DNA of 53,100 nt. Origin: an uncultured Caldilineaceae bacterium (GTDB taxonomy: Bacteria; Chloroflexota; Anaerolineae; Caldilineales; Caldilineaceae). The stretch covers positions 1 to 53,100 of the forward strand of contig CATOTS010000040.1 in the NCBI GenBank assembly GCA_951813625.1. Direction: 5' to 3'. The position numbers and the translations under genes are program-made. Numbering within the stretch: the stretch's first letter is position 1; each line of letters starts with the position of its first letter. Of this stretch, positions 9,014 to 17,452 are shown piece by piece. The notes under the pieces are model-generated. The model did no database searches and was not told the DNA's origin. It worked only from the letters and a program-made list of their open reading frames with translations.

Positions 9014-9871
9014 CTAAAAGGAGGCCCTAAAGATGGTCGGGGTAAGCGAGACGTGGCTCTCCAAAGGTGGTGCGAGGCGGTATGCACGCACCCGCTTCCT
9101 GAAATCATATAGCCTGAAAATCCGAAATACATCAGGCCGCTGGTTAGAAACCTGCAACTCATTCCTAGTGATATAGAAGGGCGTAGTCGCAGAGCCGTTA
9201 GTCGTCTTCACCTCCAACCACAGTTCTTGTTCCGCTTTATCCCCCTTCCCGCTGAAGGAAAGAATGTCGAATCCGTAGCCATCGCCGTCATCCCTTGCGA
9301 CCCAGCGAACACTTTCGGACAGATCCTTGCGGCCCAGTGAATGGAGACGGCGCTTCTCATGTTCATAAACGAGCGATTCACCCGCCTTTCCAAGATTCCT
9401 GTTCCGCGCATCCCTCTCGGCCGGATGTTCGAACCTACGGACGATGCGTTCGATTTCCTCCGGAATCTCCTCCTCCTGGCCCCCGTGTTGAGGAGGCGCT
9501 TCGTCGACAACGATAGCCTCTTCGGCCCTATACTCCGCAGAACTATCTCTAAGCATTCCAACTTCGCCGGTCAGTAGTTCATAGAGTTCAGGCCTCTCGT
9601 TCACAAGGGCTTCAACGGCCTCAAACAGTCCTCTCTGAAAGTTCCCTCGAGGCTTGTAACCAACTATGTGGGGAAGGCCAAGAATTTCCATGACCGCACT
9701 GATGTTACAGTGTTTGAACTCGATCGATCCATGAGACCGCCCGGTGATCTCTATCAATGCGCGCCTGTGCTCGGCCTTGACATAGTCTTTACCCGTCTGC
9801 TCATGCTGAAGCATGTCAAGGTAGTCCTCAACAATCGCCTTATTTTCCTTGCGCGTCCACGTTTCCGCCAT
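9014..9871 (-). CDS. DUF3883 domain protein (PD-(D/E)XK-like), 285 aa
   Basis: Predicted DNA-cleaving or DNA-binding protein. Residues 1-90 form a helical N-terminal domain (NKAIVEDYLDML..) often seen ahead of DUF3883. Residues 150-285 are the DUF3883 domain with GKAGESLVYEHEKRRL, the acidic GYGFDILSF and the catalytic-looking LWLEVKTT, that is a D-(x)n-E-x-K pattern. It starts 16 bp after the stop of the HNH nuclease gene on the same strand, so the two are probably one operon. A purine-rich AAAGGGA site precedes the ATG. Its domain matches the tail of the neighbouring 1664-aa protein. Catalytic activity is inferred from the motif only. Confidence 0.75.
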   Translation of the reverse strand: MAETWTRKENKAIVEDYLDMLQHEQTGKDYVKAEHRRALIEITGRSHGSIEFKHCNISAVMEILGLPHIVGYKPRGNFQRGLFEAVEALVNERPELYELLTGEVGMLRDSSAEYRAEEAIVVDEAPPQHGGQEEEIPEEIERIVRRFEHPAERDARNRNLGKAGESLVYEHEKRRLHSLGRKDLSESVRWVARDDGDGYGFDILSFSGKGDKAEQELWLEVKTTNGSATTPFYITRNELQVSNQRPDVFRIFRLYDFRKRVRAYRLAPPLESHVSLTPTIFRASF

Positions 9872-9887
9872 GAGTTGTAAGTTCCCT

Positions 9888-10772
9888 TTACTCCCGGTAT
9901 TCCCCGGTAAACACTTCTTGGAAATGCCACTGCATGAATGCTTTGCTGGGGTAGTGGATCTGTCGCTGCGGAAAATGGAGCTTATTGCGGTGAAAACGCA
10001 TGAGCCACTCTTTGAAGCCGGTGGAGCCGCGGGCCTCGTCGGATACTAAGATTTCAAGATTGTTGGACAGGGTAAAAGCGCCGCGGTCGAATAACTTGTG
10101 GTGGAGAGAACAGAGGGCCAGGCCGTTTACTTCGAGGTCTGGGCCTCCCGCCTGACGCCATTTAATGTGGGCGGCTTCCAAGGCAACAGGCTGATTCCCC
10201 AGTGTGACGTCGAAACCACATACGGCGCAGCGATATTCGTAAGCTTTGAGGATATTAGGCCGGAAGTTGGGGTCGCGTTTTTGGACAATTGTGCCCTTGA
10301 CAGTTAACTCAATGCCGACTCTTTGTAGGATGTCGTGGTGCCATGTGTAAGGGAACTGCCCTTCCAGCATCAAGTTGACGATTTCAGAGGTAAGAGAGGA
10401 GTCGGTCTGCATCTGGTCGGCAATCTCTGCAAGGAATCCTCCGTGGACGTTGAAATCGATGAGGTCGGTTTTGAAAGGATCGCAGCTGGCGGTCAACCGG
10501 ACACTATCGGCATTGGTCAGTTCCCAAATCTCGTCGTTCTGGAGTCGCCAAAAAGGGTATAGAGTTCCCTGCTTTGACCGTCTGGGGCCGAATTCGGCTA
10601 AGATGTCCCCGAAATTGTCGTCGACTACGGGATATGGCAGAAGTCGGCCCTTGCCTCGTAGCAGTTCCCCGATTGCATACAGAACCAGCAGGGGCTTGTG
10701 CGGTGCTCTTGCACCGTCTTTTCTCCAGACATTAAGGTTATCGAATTTCTGGAGGATTGCTTCTCTGTCCAT
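9888..10772 (-). CDS. Phosphorothioated-DNA-binding HNH restriction endonuclease, 294 aa
   Basis: Architecture of the ScoMcrA/SprMcrA group, which cut DNA carrying phosphorothioate (PT) links. The sulfur-binding domain occupies about residues 1-150, with ARAPHKPLLVLYAIGELLRG (21-40) and FGPRRSKQGTLYPFWRL. The HNH domain follows: C182-x2-C185, AAHI with H202, N216, C221 and HH 224-225 arranged as a zinc-stabilised HNH. Family knowledge says the N-terminal pocket grips the sulfur and the HNH cuts nearby. It heads a minus-strand operon with the 285-aa DUF3883 gene, divergent from a cysteine desulfurase. The juxtaposition with PT-type genes is notable because free enzyme of this group normally attacks PT-marked DNA. 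Confidence 0.82.
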   Translation of the reverse strand: MDREAILQKFDNLNVWRKDGARAPHKPLLVLYAIGELLRGKGRLLPYPVVDDNFGDILAEFGPRRSKQGTLYPFWRLQNDEIWELTNADSVRLTASCDPFKTDLIDFNVHGGFLAEIADQMQTDSSLTSEIVNLMLEGQFPYTWHHDILQRVGIELTVKGTIVQKRDPNFRPNILKAYEYRCAVCGFDVTLGNQPVALEAAHIKWRQAGGPDLEVNGLALCSLHHKLFDRGAFTLSNNLEILVSDEARGSTGFKEWLMRFHRNKLHFPQRQIHYPSKAFMQWHFQEVFTGEYRE

Positions 10773-11722
10773 TGCAGTTTCAGGAAAGCCAAAGAGAACA
10801 CAAAACTTCCGTGTTGCTCTCGCCTATGTTCCGTGAAATTTTGGACGTCGGGGGAGGCCGTTGCTTCTGGGCCCGATATGAAGGGGGAAGCTATCGGGAT
10901 ACCAGACGAAGCTGGATTGATTCAGGATCATTTTACACTGAAAATCGCTTACAGCAAGTCTACTGCAGTCGGCTAATAATGTCTATAATTTCGCAATATT
11001 CTGTGCATCCCACTGAGGAGGTGAGACTAGATGAAGGGACGCGAGCCTTGAGCGTTTGTGGTTGTGACGGTGAGCTCCAGGCTCAAACGCAACGGCTATC
11101 ATCAAGACGAAAGCCGTTTTCGCTAAAATCGATCATGACATGACATAGCTATTGCACCAGGCACAGGCCTCATGGTCCGAGCTACGAGACATGCGATTAG
11201 TTCGGCGTCTGCGTCAAACGCAAAAGTGCTGTCGCGAATCAGGACAATCTTCTCAAAGGACCGCAAGATTCATATGCTGTTCCTCCTGAGCCGGATCCTT
11301 CGGACCTTGACCATTTTTCTAGTTGCGAGTAGGATGCAGGCATTCCATCTCTGTATGGTCAGAAGCATTAATTGTGACTTCGACAAGCGACCAGTGTGAG
11401 CAGGTCAGAACACGTGGTTGACTGTCTCAAGTTGAGTGCTGACGTGGCTTGCATGCTAGCCCAGCAAAGGGAAACTTCTCCCTCAAGACTAAGGTGCCGC
11501 TGAAAACCAAAAAGAACCAAGGGATACGAGTAAATGGACCGTAAGTCGTGCTTCATTGGCGAAAAGGAAGGGGCCAATGATCTCATTTGAGAAGGCACGA
11601 CTCTCTTCATGTTAAAGCATTGTAGAACACTGGCCATTTCGATCAGGGAGTGCCCTAAAGCGTTTAGCCATCTGTAGATTGTCAGCAACGACGGAAAAGG
11701 TCAACGCCGAATATTGTACAGC
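10773..11722. other. 950-bp divergent intergenic region between the two arms of the island
   Basis: It must hold the promoters of both the HNH operon and the sulfur operon. I find no consensus promoter and no clear gene; open frames here are short and lack family features. GAGGAGGTG at 11017-11025 precedes only a six-codon frame. An imperfect inverted pair around 11043-11092 (GAGC-GTTTG and CTCAAACGC) could be a regulatory hairpin, but the pairing is weak. Confidence 0.35.
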
Positions 11723-12883
11723 ATGAACTTACTTAGTCCGCCGCCGATTTACCTCGACCATCATGCTACGACCCCGGTTGATCGCCGCGTGGCGGCTGTC
11801 GTAATGGATGTCATGACAACAGCTTTCGGGAACGCGAACAGCGTTGAGCACCTGTATGGAGAAGTCGCGGCTGACCTCATCTTTGATGCTAGATTCCAAA
11901 TCGGGAATTTGGTTGGCGCTGAGCCAGAAGGAGTCCACTTTACCAGCGGTTCGACCGAAAGCATTTGGCTCGCTCTTTCTCATGCTGTCGCTTCGCATCG
12001 ACGTAAGCCACTTCGAGTCGCATTGTCGACAGTTGAACACCGAGCAGTTCAAGATGCTGTTGCATTTTACGAACAGCGAGGCGAAGTAACGGTGCGCTGG
12101 ATTCCAGTCGACAAGCAAGCTCGACTGGATATGGGAGCTTTGAGAGATATTTGTCAAAGTGGTATTGACCTTGTCTGTGTGATGGCTGCAAACAATGAGG
12201 TGGGAACAATCTACCCCATCCCGGATGTTGTCAGACTTGTGGACTCCGCTGGGGGTCAGACCCTTGTCGATGCGACGCAAGCTGTGGGGCACATCCCTCT
12301 AAGGGCCAATGAATGGGGCATAGCTTATCTCACTTTAAGCGCGCATAAGATTTACGGCCCGAAGGGCATAGGCGCATTGATTGTGCCTGCAGAGTTTCGT
12401 TTCGGATCCGTGGAGTGGATTGTTCCGGGCGTGAGGGAAGGCACACCAAACGTTCCAGGCATTGTTGGCCTTGGAAAGGCTTGCCAGCTGCTTCGCTGTG
12501 CAGTGTCGCATGATGAGCCACGTATGGCGGCACAGCGTAACCGGCTGCAAGAGCTTTTGATCGCCGACATAAAGGGGCTTGTAGTGAATGGCGCTCTTCA
12601 GCATCGTCTAGCCAACAACCTTCATATCTCAGTTCCTGGCGTCCCGAACGACGCCGTGATCGCCAGATTACGGCACCATGTCGCACTCTCCTCAGGGTCA
12701 GCCTGTTCATCAGCGACCCAAACTCCCTCGCATGTGCTTCAAGCAATGGGGCTGTCTGAACCGTTACAAGAAGGAGCCCTTCGCATTGGGATAGGAAAGT
12801 TCACCACCGACGATGAGATAAATCGAGCGGCAATGTATATCTCTGAGGCAGTAGTCTCTACCCAAAGTGTGTTAGAAGGATAG
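11723..12883 (+). CDS. dndA: Cysteine desulfurase, DndA/SspA/IscS type, 386 aa
   Basis: A PLP enzyme that strips sulfur from cysteine and passes it as persulfide. Class V aminotransferase features: YLDHHATTPVD (10-20), the STES loop, the Schiff-base lysine K209 in LSAHK and the mobile-loop catalytic cysteine C328 in SSGSACSS. Length is typical. Position as first gene of a PT-type operon with a PAPS-reductase partner points to DNA sulfur modification rather than Fe-S assembly, though an IscS role cannot be excluded. I chose ATG 11723 because the family starts right before YLD.HATTP; an upstream TTG at 11714 is also open. No clear Shine-Dalgarno is visible. The symbol rests on context. Confidence 0.85.
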   Translation: MNLLSPPPIYLDHHATTPVDRRVAAVVMDVMTTAFGNANSVEHLYGEVAADLIFDARFQIGNLVGAEPEGVHFTSGSTESIWLALSHAVASHRRKPLRVALSTVEHRAVQDAVAFYEQRGEVTVRWIPVDKQARLDMGALRDICQSGIDLVCVMAANNEVGTIYPIPDVVRLVDSAGGQTLVDATQAVGHIPLRANEWGIAYLTLSAHKIYGPKGIGALIVPAEFRFGSVEWIVPGVREGTPNVPGIVGLGKACQLLRCAVSHDEPRMAAQRNRLQELLIADIKGLVVNGALQHRLANNLHISVPGVPNDAVIARLRHHVALSSGSACSSATQTPSHVLQAMGLSEPLQEGALRIGIGKFTTDDEINRAAMYISEAVVSTQSVLEG

Positions 12884-12889
12884 TCAAGC

Positions 12890-12976
12890 ATGGCAAAGGT
12901 TATATCAGCGATTTCGGCACTTGCCCAGGATATCATCCCTTGGTCCTTGAAACGTCTTGAAAAATGGCCAGCTTGA
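12890..12976 (+). CDS. Possible 28-aa leader or remnant ORF
   Basis: A short frame starting six bases after the desulfurase stop and ending 13 bases inside the next gene (ATG 12964), so it could couple translation of the two. Its product, with DIIPWSLKRLEKWPA, resembles to my eye the W-S-(x)n-W-Q stretch at the N-terminus of some large defence ATPases. It may therefore be a remnant of such a gene rather than a functional peptide. Evidence is weak. Confidence 0.22.
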   Translation: MAKVISAISALAQDIIPWSLKRLEKWPA

Positions 12977-13893
12977 GAGTTTCAGGACACGAAAGCTTTG
13001 CCTGTCGCTACGCATGGCTGCCGAAAGCCTACCGGGCAATTGTAGAAGACCCAACCATCTTTTCCGATCAGGAACGTGCGATGGTGAGCCTTGGGGTCGG
13101 CAAGAACATGGTCCGGTCCATACGATTCTGGGTCCAAACAATGGATGTAGCAGCTCCCCGACAAGACAGGACCCTGGAACCCACCAGCTTTGGAGAGGCG
13201 ATTTTTGCCGACCATGGATTTGATCCCTTTCTCGAAGATATCCGAACGCTTTGGCTACTCCATTGGAATGTGGTCGCACGCCCGGGTGACGCGCTTTTTG
13301 CATGGGATTATCTATTGCATAAATGGCCGTATGTTGAGTTGACCCGCAGCGAAGCCCTCGCTGCATTCGTTCGAGAGACGCGGCGCCTGAACCGCTCCCA
13401 CTCAGATGTTACACTAGGCCAACACTTAGATGTCTTTCTGCACACCTATGTTCCAAGGGGTAGGAACGCACGGCCTTCTGAGGACTCACTGGACTGCCCA
13501 TTGGCCGAGTTAGAACTACTTCAAATGGTGGGAGAGCGTCGTGTCGATGGTTCTGGACGTCTAGAACCGGTTTATGCCTTTCGTCGCGAAGCCAAACCCG
13601 AAATCACTACGGCCCTATTTGAGTACTGTCTGAACGATTATTGGAAGAAGCGCCACGACGGGGAAGCCACCCTAACATATCGCGACGTAGCTTTTGCCCA
13701 AGGTAGCGTCGGACAAGCATTAAAGCTCCCGGAAGACGATATACGTGCGCGCCTGGACGTTTACACAAAACCCGATACATGCCGCCCGTTCAACTACCAG
13801 CCGTCTGCCGTCCAAGGGCTTGTCTCTCGCGGAAATGAAGTTAAACGGCGTTTTCTGGATGCTGTCTACAAGGAGGAGGAAAGCAATGCCTGA
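12964..13893 (+). CDS. DUF4007 family protein, 309 aa
   Basis: Soluble protein of the DUF4007 family, which is recurrently found with phosphorothioation-type genes and has no firmly established biochemical role that I know of. Typical N-terminal features are GHESFACRYAWLPKAY (8-23) and LGVGKNMVRSIRFW (43-56). An acidic, helical C-terminal half follows. Its last codons overlap the start of the ATPase gene: the ATG at 13886 lies inside the final codons, and AGGAGGAGGA at 13871-13880 is that gene's ribosome site inside this reading frame. This tight coupling suggests fixed stoichiometry with the ATPase. By context it is a component of the restriction or sensing arm; it has no nuclease or Walker motif. 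Confidence 0.78.
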   Translation: MASLRVSGHESFACRYAWLPKAYRAIVEDPTIFSDQERAMVSLGVGKNMVRSIRFWVQTMDVAAPRQDRTLEPTSFGEAIFADHGFDPFLEDIRTLWLLHWNVVARPGDALFAWDYLLHKWPYVELTRSEALAAFVRETRRLNRSHSDVTLGQHLDVFLHTYVPRGRNARPSEDSLDCPLAELELLQMVGERRVDGSGRLEPVYAFRREAKPEITTALFEYCLNDYWKKRHDGEATLTYRDVAFAQGSVGQALKLPEDDIRARLDVYTKPDTCRPFNYQPSAVQGLVSRGNEVKRRFLDAVYKEEESNA

Positions 13894-16800
13894 TTCACAA
13901 CCTCCTTACTCCACGTTTCGGAACCGTGAAGGGATAAGACCTGACGACCTTGACGGTACTCGTCCCAGGATAGGGAGCCTTTTTCGGCTTTCAGAGCGCT
14001 ACTTGCGCTCGGTTCATCTTGAACGAGATTTCGACGATCCCACGTCTCTAAACAATTACGTTGCTACGCCTACGATGGTGGCGCAGTTCAGTCGCTTGCT
14101 CGAAGGCCTCCGACCTGGCTCGGGCCGCCGGGCATGGCGAATTACCGGCGACTATGGTACGGGCAAGTCCGCATTTGCGCTTGTCCTTGCACATCTCTTG
14201 CGCGACCCGACAGCGCCAACTCTCAAATCCATCCGTCAAACCATAGAGCGGAAGAGCAAACTCGACGTCCTTGATTCGGCCCGGATGGTACCGGTGTTAG
14301 TAACCGGCGCCCGTGAGCCGATCGTTCCCGCAATTGCGCGGGCGGTGAACCGCACCATTGGACGGATGCACGGCAGACAGCGCGCAACTCGGACTGTCAA
14401 GAATCTGCAGAAACAAGCCACTTCAGTCGCCTCTTCTCAAGATGGATCGCAACTACTGGAACTCCTGGACCACCTTGTAGGGTACGGTACAGAGAACGGC
14501 TATTCGGGCGGACTGCTCATACTTGATGAGTTAGGCAAATTTCTTGAATACGCTGCAATGTACCCCGAACATGAAGACGTATATGTGCTGCAACGACTAG
14601 CGGAACTTGCCGTAGGGAGTAACGACGACCCACTAATTGTAGTGGGTCTTCTTCACCAAGGATTCCACGCATATTCGGAGATATTACCTTCGGCGATACG
14701 ACTGGAGTGGGAGAAAGTAGGCGGCCGCTTCGACGAGATCACCTTCGACCAGCCACTGGCCCATGTATCAGCACTTGTGGCGAACGCCCTTAACGTTGAC
14801 CAAGAGCTTGCTCCAAAGGACGTCGCAGCAGCAGCAAAATACATAAGAGCCATATGCTCGGAGATCGGTTGGAGTCGCGTTTCCGGAAGCCCTGTGCCAC
14901 CACTGGCGCTGTATCCACTTCACCCAACTCTGTTACCGGTATTGGTACGTTTTTTCGCCAGATACGGGCAGCACGAGCGATCTATCTTGAGTTTCCTACT
15001 TTCATCTGAACCATTCGGACTTCAGTCGTTCGCAGAACGTCCTGCCAATGGAGAAGCCTGGTATCGGCTGTGTGAATTCTATGACTATATCCGAAGTGTA
15101 TTCGGTCATCGATTAGCTGGAGCAAGCTATCGCAGCCACTGGTTACGGATCAGTGAGACGATTGACCGCATGACAGATATAGATCCCTTGGAGTTGAGCC
15201 TGCTAAAAGCTGTGGCAGTGCTAAATCTTCTTGACGCAGATGACATGTTGGCCGACCTAAAATCCTTGGAATCTGCCCTTACAACCAGCAAGGCGACCGA
15301 GGAACTAAGTCAGGCAGTGGCGAAGCTTAAATTTCGTGGTGTCCTATTTGATCGAGGTGCCGCGGGCGGCTACTGTCTGTGGCCAGGCACTAGCATTAGC
15401 TTGGAATCTGCCTTTGAGTCGGCAAAACGTGTCATAGGGCCGGTGGATCGGGTGTCGGAACACCTGTCCCCTTATTTGGATCAGAAATCGGTCGTGGCGC
15501 GTCGCCACTACATCGAGAGGGGTACGCTTCGTCACTTTGAGGTCCGCTATGCCGACCCCACTAATCTACGCGACATAGTTGAACCGCCGACAGACGCCGA
15601 TGGCTTAGTGGTTGTAGCCCTTTGCGACTCTCGGGACGAGCACCAATTCGCGAGGGAAGAGGTCAGAACTGACGAAATTGCCTCCCGTGAGGAGCTAGTC
15701 ATTGTAGTTCCCGCTCCCCTCCATGGAATCGCGGCGGAATTACAAGATGCTGTATCTTGGCAAAGGGTTGCCGTCAATACTCCAGAACTAGCCTCAGACC
15801 CCTACGCGACTGACGAGGTGGCTCGTCAGGTCGCATCAACTCGCCGGATACTTCACAGAACTCTTGATTCATTATTTGGCTTCCAAGGTGAGAATCCCAA
15901 GGATGTAGAGTGGTATCGCAAAGGCCAACGCCTTGAGTCGCCGAACAAAGGCAGACTATCTGCAGTCTTGTCCAAAATCTGTGATGAGCTGTACCCTGAT
16001 GCACCCCTCATCCAGAATGAACTGCTCAATCGCCATACTCTGAGCAGCGCGGCCTCGGCAGCGCGACTGCGCCTTATTGATCGCTTGTTCACTGCAGCCG
16101 ACCAGCCCTTACTAGGTATGGATACTGGCAAGGCTCCTCCAGAGAAATCTATGTACTTGTCTGTGCTGCGTGCCGGCAACGTGCATCGTGAGGAATCTGG
16201 TCGTTTCGTGCTGGCAGAGCCTCCCGTTGGAGAGGACCCGTTGTGTCTACGCCCGGCGATGATGCAAATCCTCACTCTCCTCGAGCAGGCCAATGGGCGC
16301 CGTGTGGCCGTGACTGCAATTCTCGATGCATTAAAACGACGTCCGTATGGTGTGCGAGAGGGTTTGGCGCCACTTCTCTTAGCGATTATAACTGCGGCTC
16401 ATGCTTATGAGATCGCTGTATATGAAAATGGAACTTTTCTGCCAAAATTCGACTCCCCCGGTTTCTTACGTCTGATCAAGCAACCCGCGACCTTTGAATT
16501 GCAGCTAAGCCGCATTGTGGGCATCCGCGCGGAACTGTTAGCCCGCTTGGCGGAGGAATTCGCACGTGAGCGCCAAAGCGAGCGAGAATATGAGTTGCTC
16601 GAAATTGTACGACCGCTTAGTACGTTCGCTGCACAGTTGCCCGAATACACACGGCGAGTTTCTACATTGCCCGAACCGGCTAAGAGCGTTCGTGACGCCC
16701 TCTTCTCAGCTCGTGAGCCTGCTACCCTTATTTTCAAGACGCTACCAGCTGCGTGTGGCCTGGACCCTTTTCTGGAAGACGGACCCTCCACTGCCGAAGA

Positions 16801-17452
16801 AGGACGACTGTTTGTTACCTTGCTTCAGGAGGCAACGGAGAGTCTACGTGCAACTTATCCGCAGCTGCTGGAACGAATTCGTCATCAAATCATACTCGGC
16901 TTGAGAGATGGGACCTTTCGGCCAAACCGAACTCAAATAACGCAACGTGCTTCGCGTGTCTCGTCAGTCTCTTATGAGCCCCAATTAGTAGCATTTGCTC
17001 GCTGCCTCGCAGACGTCGCATTGCCGGATGATTCGTGGGCAGAGCGAATCGGTAGTTTCGTCGTATCCAAACCACCGGCACGGTGGACAGCCGCCGACGA
17101 AGCCAAGGCCATGAACGAGATTGATATCCAGACGGCTAAGTTTTGTCGATTTGAGGCCACCGTATTCCAAGGCGACAACAGCGAGCCACATGTCAATGCT
17201 TTTCGGCTGGGGCTGACTAATGGTGACGGGTCAGAAGTAGCCAAGGTCGTTCGCTTCAGGGAAGAAGACGAGGCCACTGTGCAGGAACTGGCCGCCAAAG
17301 TCGAACAGGTTCTGTCAGAAGCCAGTGGACTGAAAATGGCGTCACTCTTACAAGCATTGTGGAACAGCCTCAGTGAGAATGTTGGAGTAGAACGGGAAGC
17401 TTCCGACGTCAGGAAGGTCGAAGTGGATAAGTCATCGGGGGTTGTCTCATGA
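13886..17452 (+). CDS. Large P-loop ATPase of the sulfur island, 1188 aa
   Basis: A predicted cytosolic STAND/BrxC-like ATPase. Walker A is GDYGTGKSA (residues 88-96), Walker B LLILDELGKF (210-219), and a sensor-like VVGLLHQGF follows. The remaining ~900 residues are helical with no domain I can name. In the family such proteins act as motors or switches in restriction-type defence (compare BrxC/PglY of BREX and the ATPase of PT-dependent effector modules). I chose ATG 13886 because of the strong AGGAGGAGGA site; the frame stays open upstream to 13745, inside the DUF4007 gene. Its stop overlaps the next ATG (ATGA at 17449-17452). No PglZ is nearby, so it is not BREX. Confidence 0.75.
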   Translation: MPDSQPPYSTFRNREGIRPDDLDGTRPRIGSLFRLSERYLRSVHLERDFDDPTSLNNYVATPTMVAQFSRLLEGLRPGSGRRAWRITGDYGTGKSAFALVLAHLLRDPTAPTLKSIRQTIERKSKLDVLDSARMVPVLVTGAREPIVPAIARAVNRTIGRMHGRQRATRTVKNLQKQATSVASSQDGSQLLELLDHLVGYGTENGYSGGLLILDELGKFLEYAAMYPEHEDVYVLQRLAELAVGSNDDPLIVVGLLHQGFHAYSEILPSAIRLEWEKVGGRFDEITFDQPLAHVSALVANALNVDQELAPKDVAAAAKYIRAICSEIGWSRVSGSPVPPLALYPLHPTLLPVLVRFFARYGQHERSILSFLLSSEPFGLQSFAERPANGEAWYRLCEFYDYIRSVFGHRLAGASYRSHWLRISETIDRMTDIDPLELSLLKAVAVLNLLDADDMLADLKSLESALTTSKATEELSQAVAKLKFRGVLFDRGAAGGYCLWPGTSISLESAFESAKRVIGPVDRVSEHLSPYLDQKSVVARRHYIERGTLRHFEVRYADPTNLRDIVEPPTDADGLVVVALCDSRDEHQFAREEVRTDEIASREELVIVVPAPLHGIAAELQDAVSWQRVAVNTPELASDPYATDEVARQVASTRRILHRTLDSLFGFQGENPKDVEWYRKGQRLESPNKGRLSAVLSKICDELYPDAPLIQNELLNRHTLSSAASAARLRLIDRLFTAADQPLLGMDTGKAPPEKSMYLSVLRAGNVHREESGRFVLAEPPVGEDPLCLRPAMMQILTLLEQANGRRVAVTAILDALKRRPYGVREGLAPLLLAIITAAHAYEIAVYENGTFLPKFDSPGFLRLIKQPATFELQLSRIVGIRAELLARLAEEFARERQSEREYELLEIVRPLSTFAAQLPEYTRRVSTLPEPAKSVRDALFSAREPATLIFKTLPAACGLDPFLEDGPSTAEEGRLFVTLLQEATESLRATYPQLLERIRHQIILGLRDGTFRPNRTQITQRASRVSSVSYEPQLVAFARCLADVALPDDSWAERIGSFVVSKPPARWTAADEAKAMNEIDIQTAKFCRFEATVFQGDNSEPHVNAFRLGLTNGDGSEVAKVVRFREEDEATVQELAAKVEQVLSEASGLKMASLLQALWNSLSENVGVEREASDVRKVEVDKSSGVVS

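Noticed and set aside
11172..11688. Open frames of 75-106 codons in the divergent intergenic region
   Set aside because: No ribosome site, no recognisable domain, and composition unlike the neighbouring genes.
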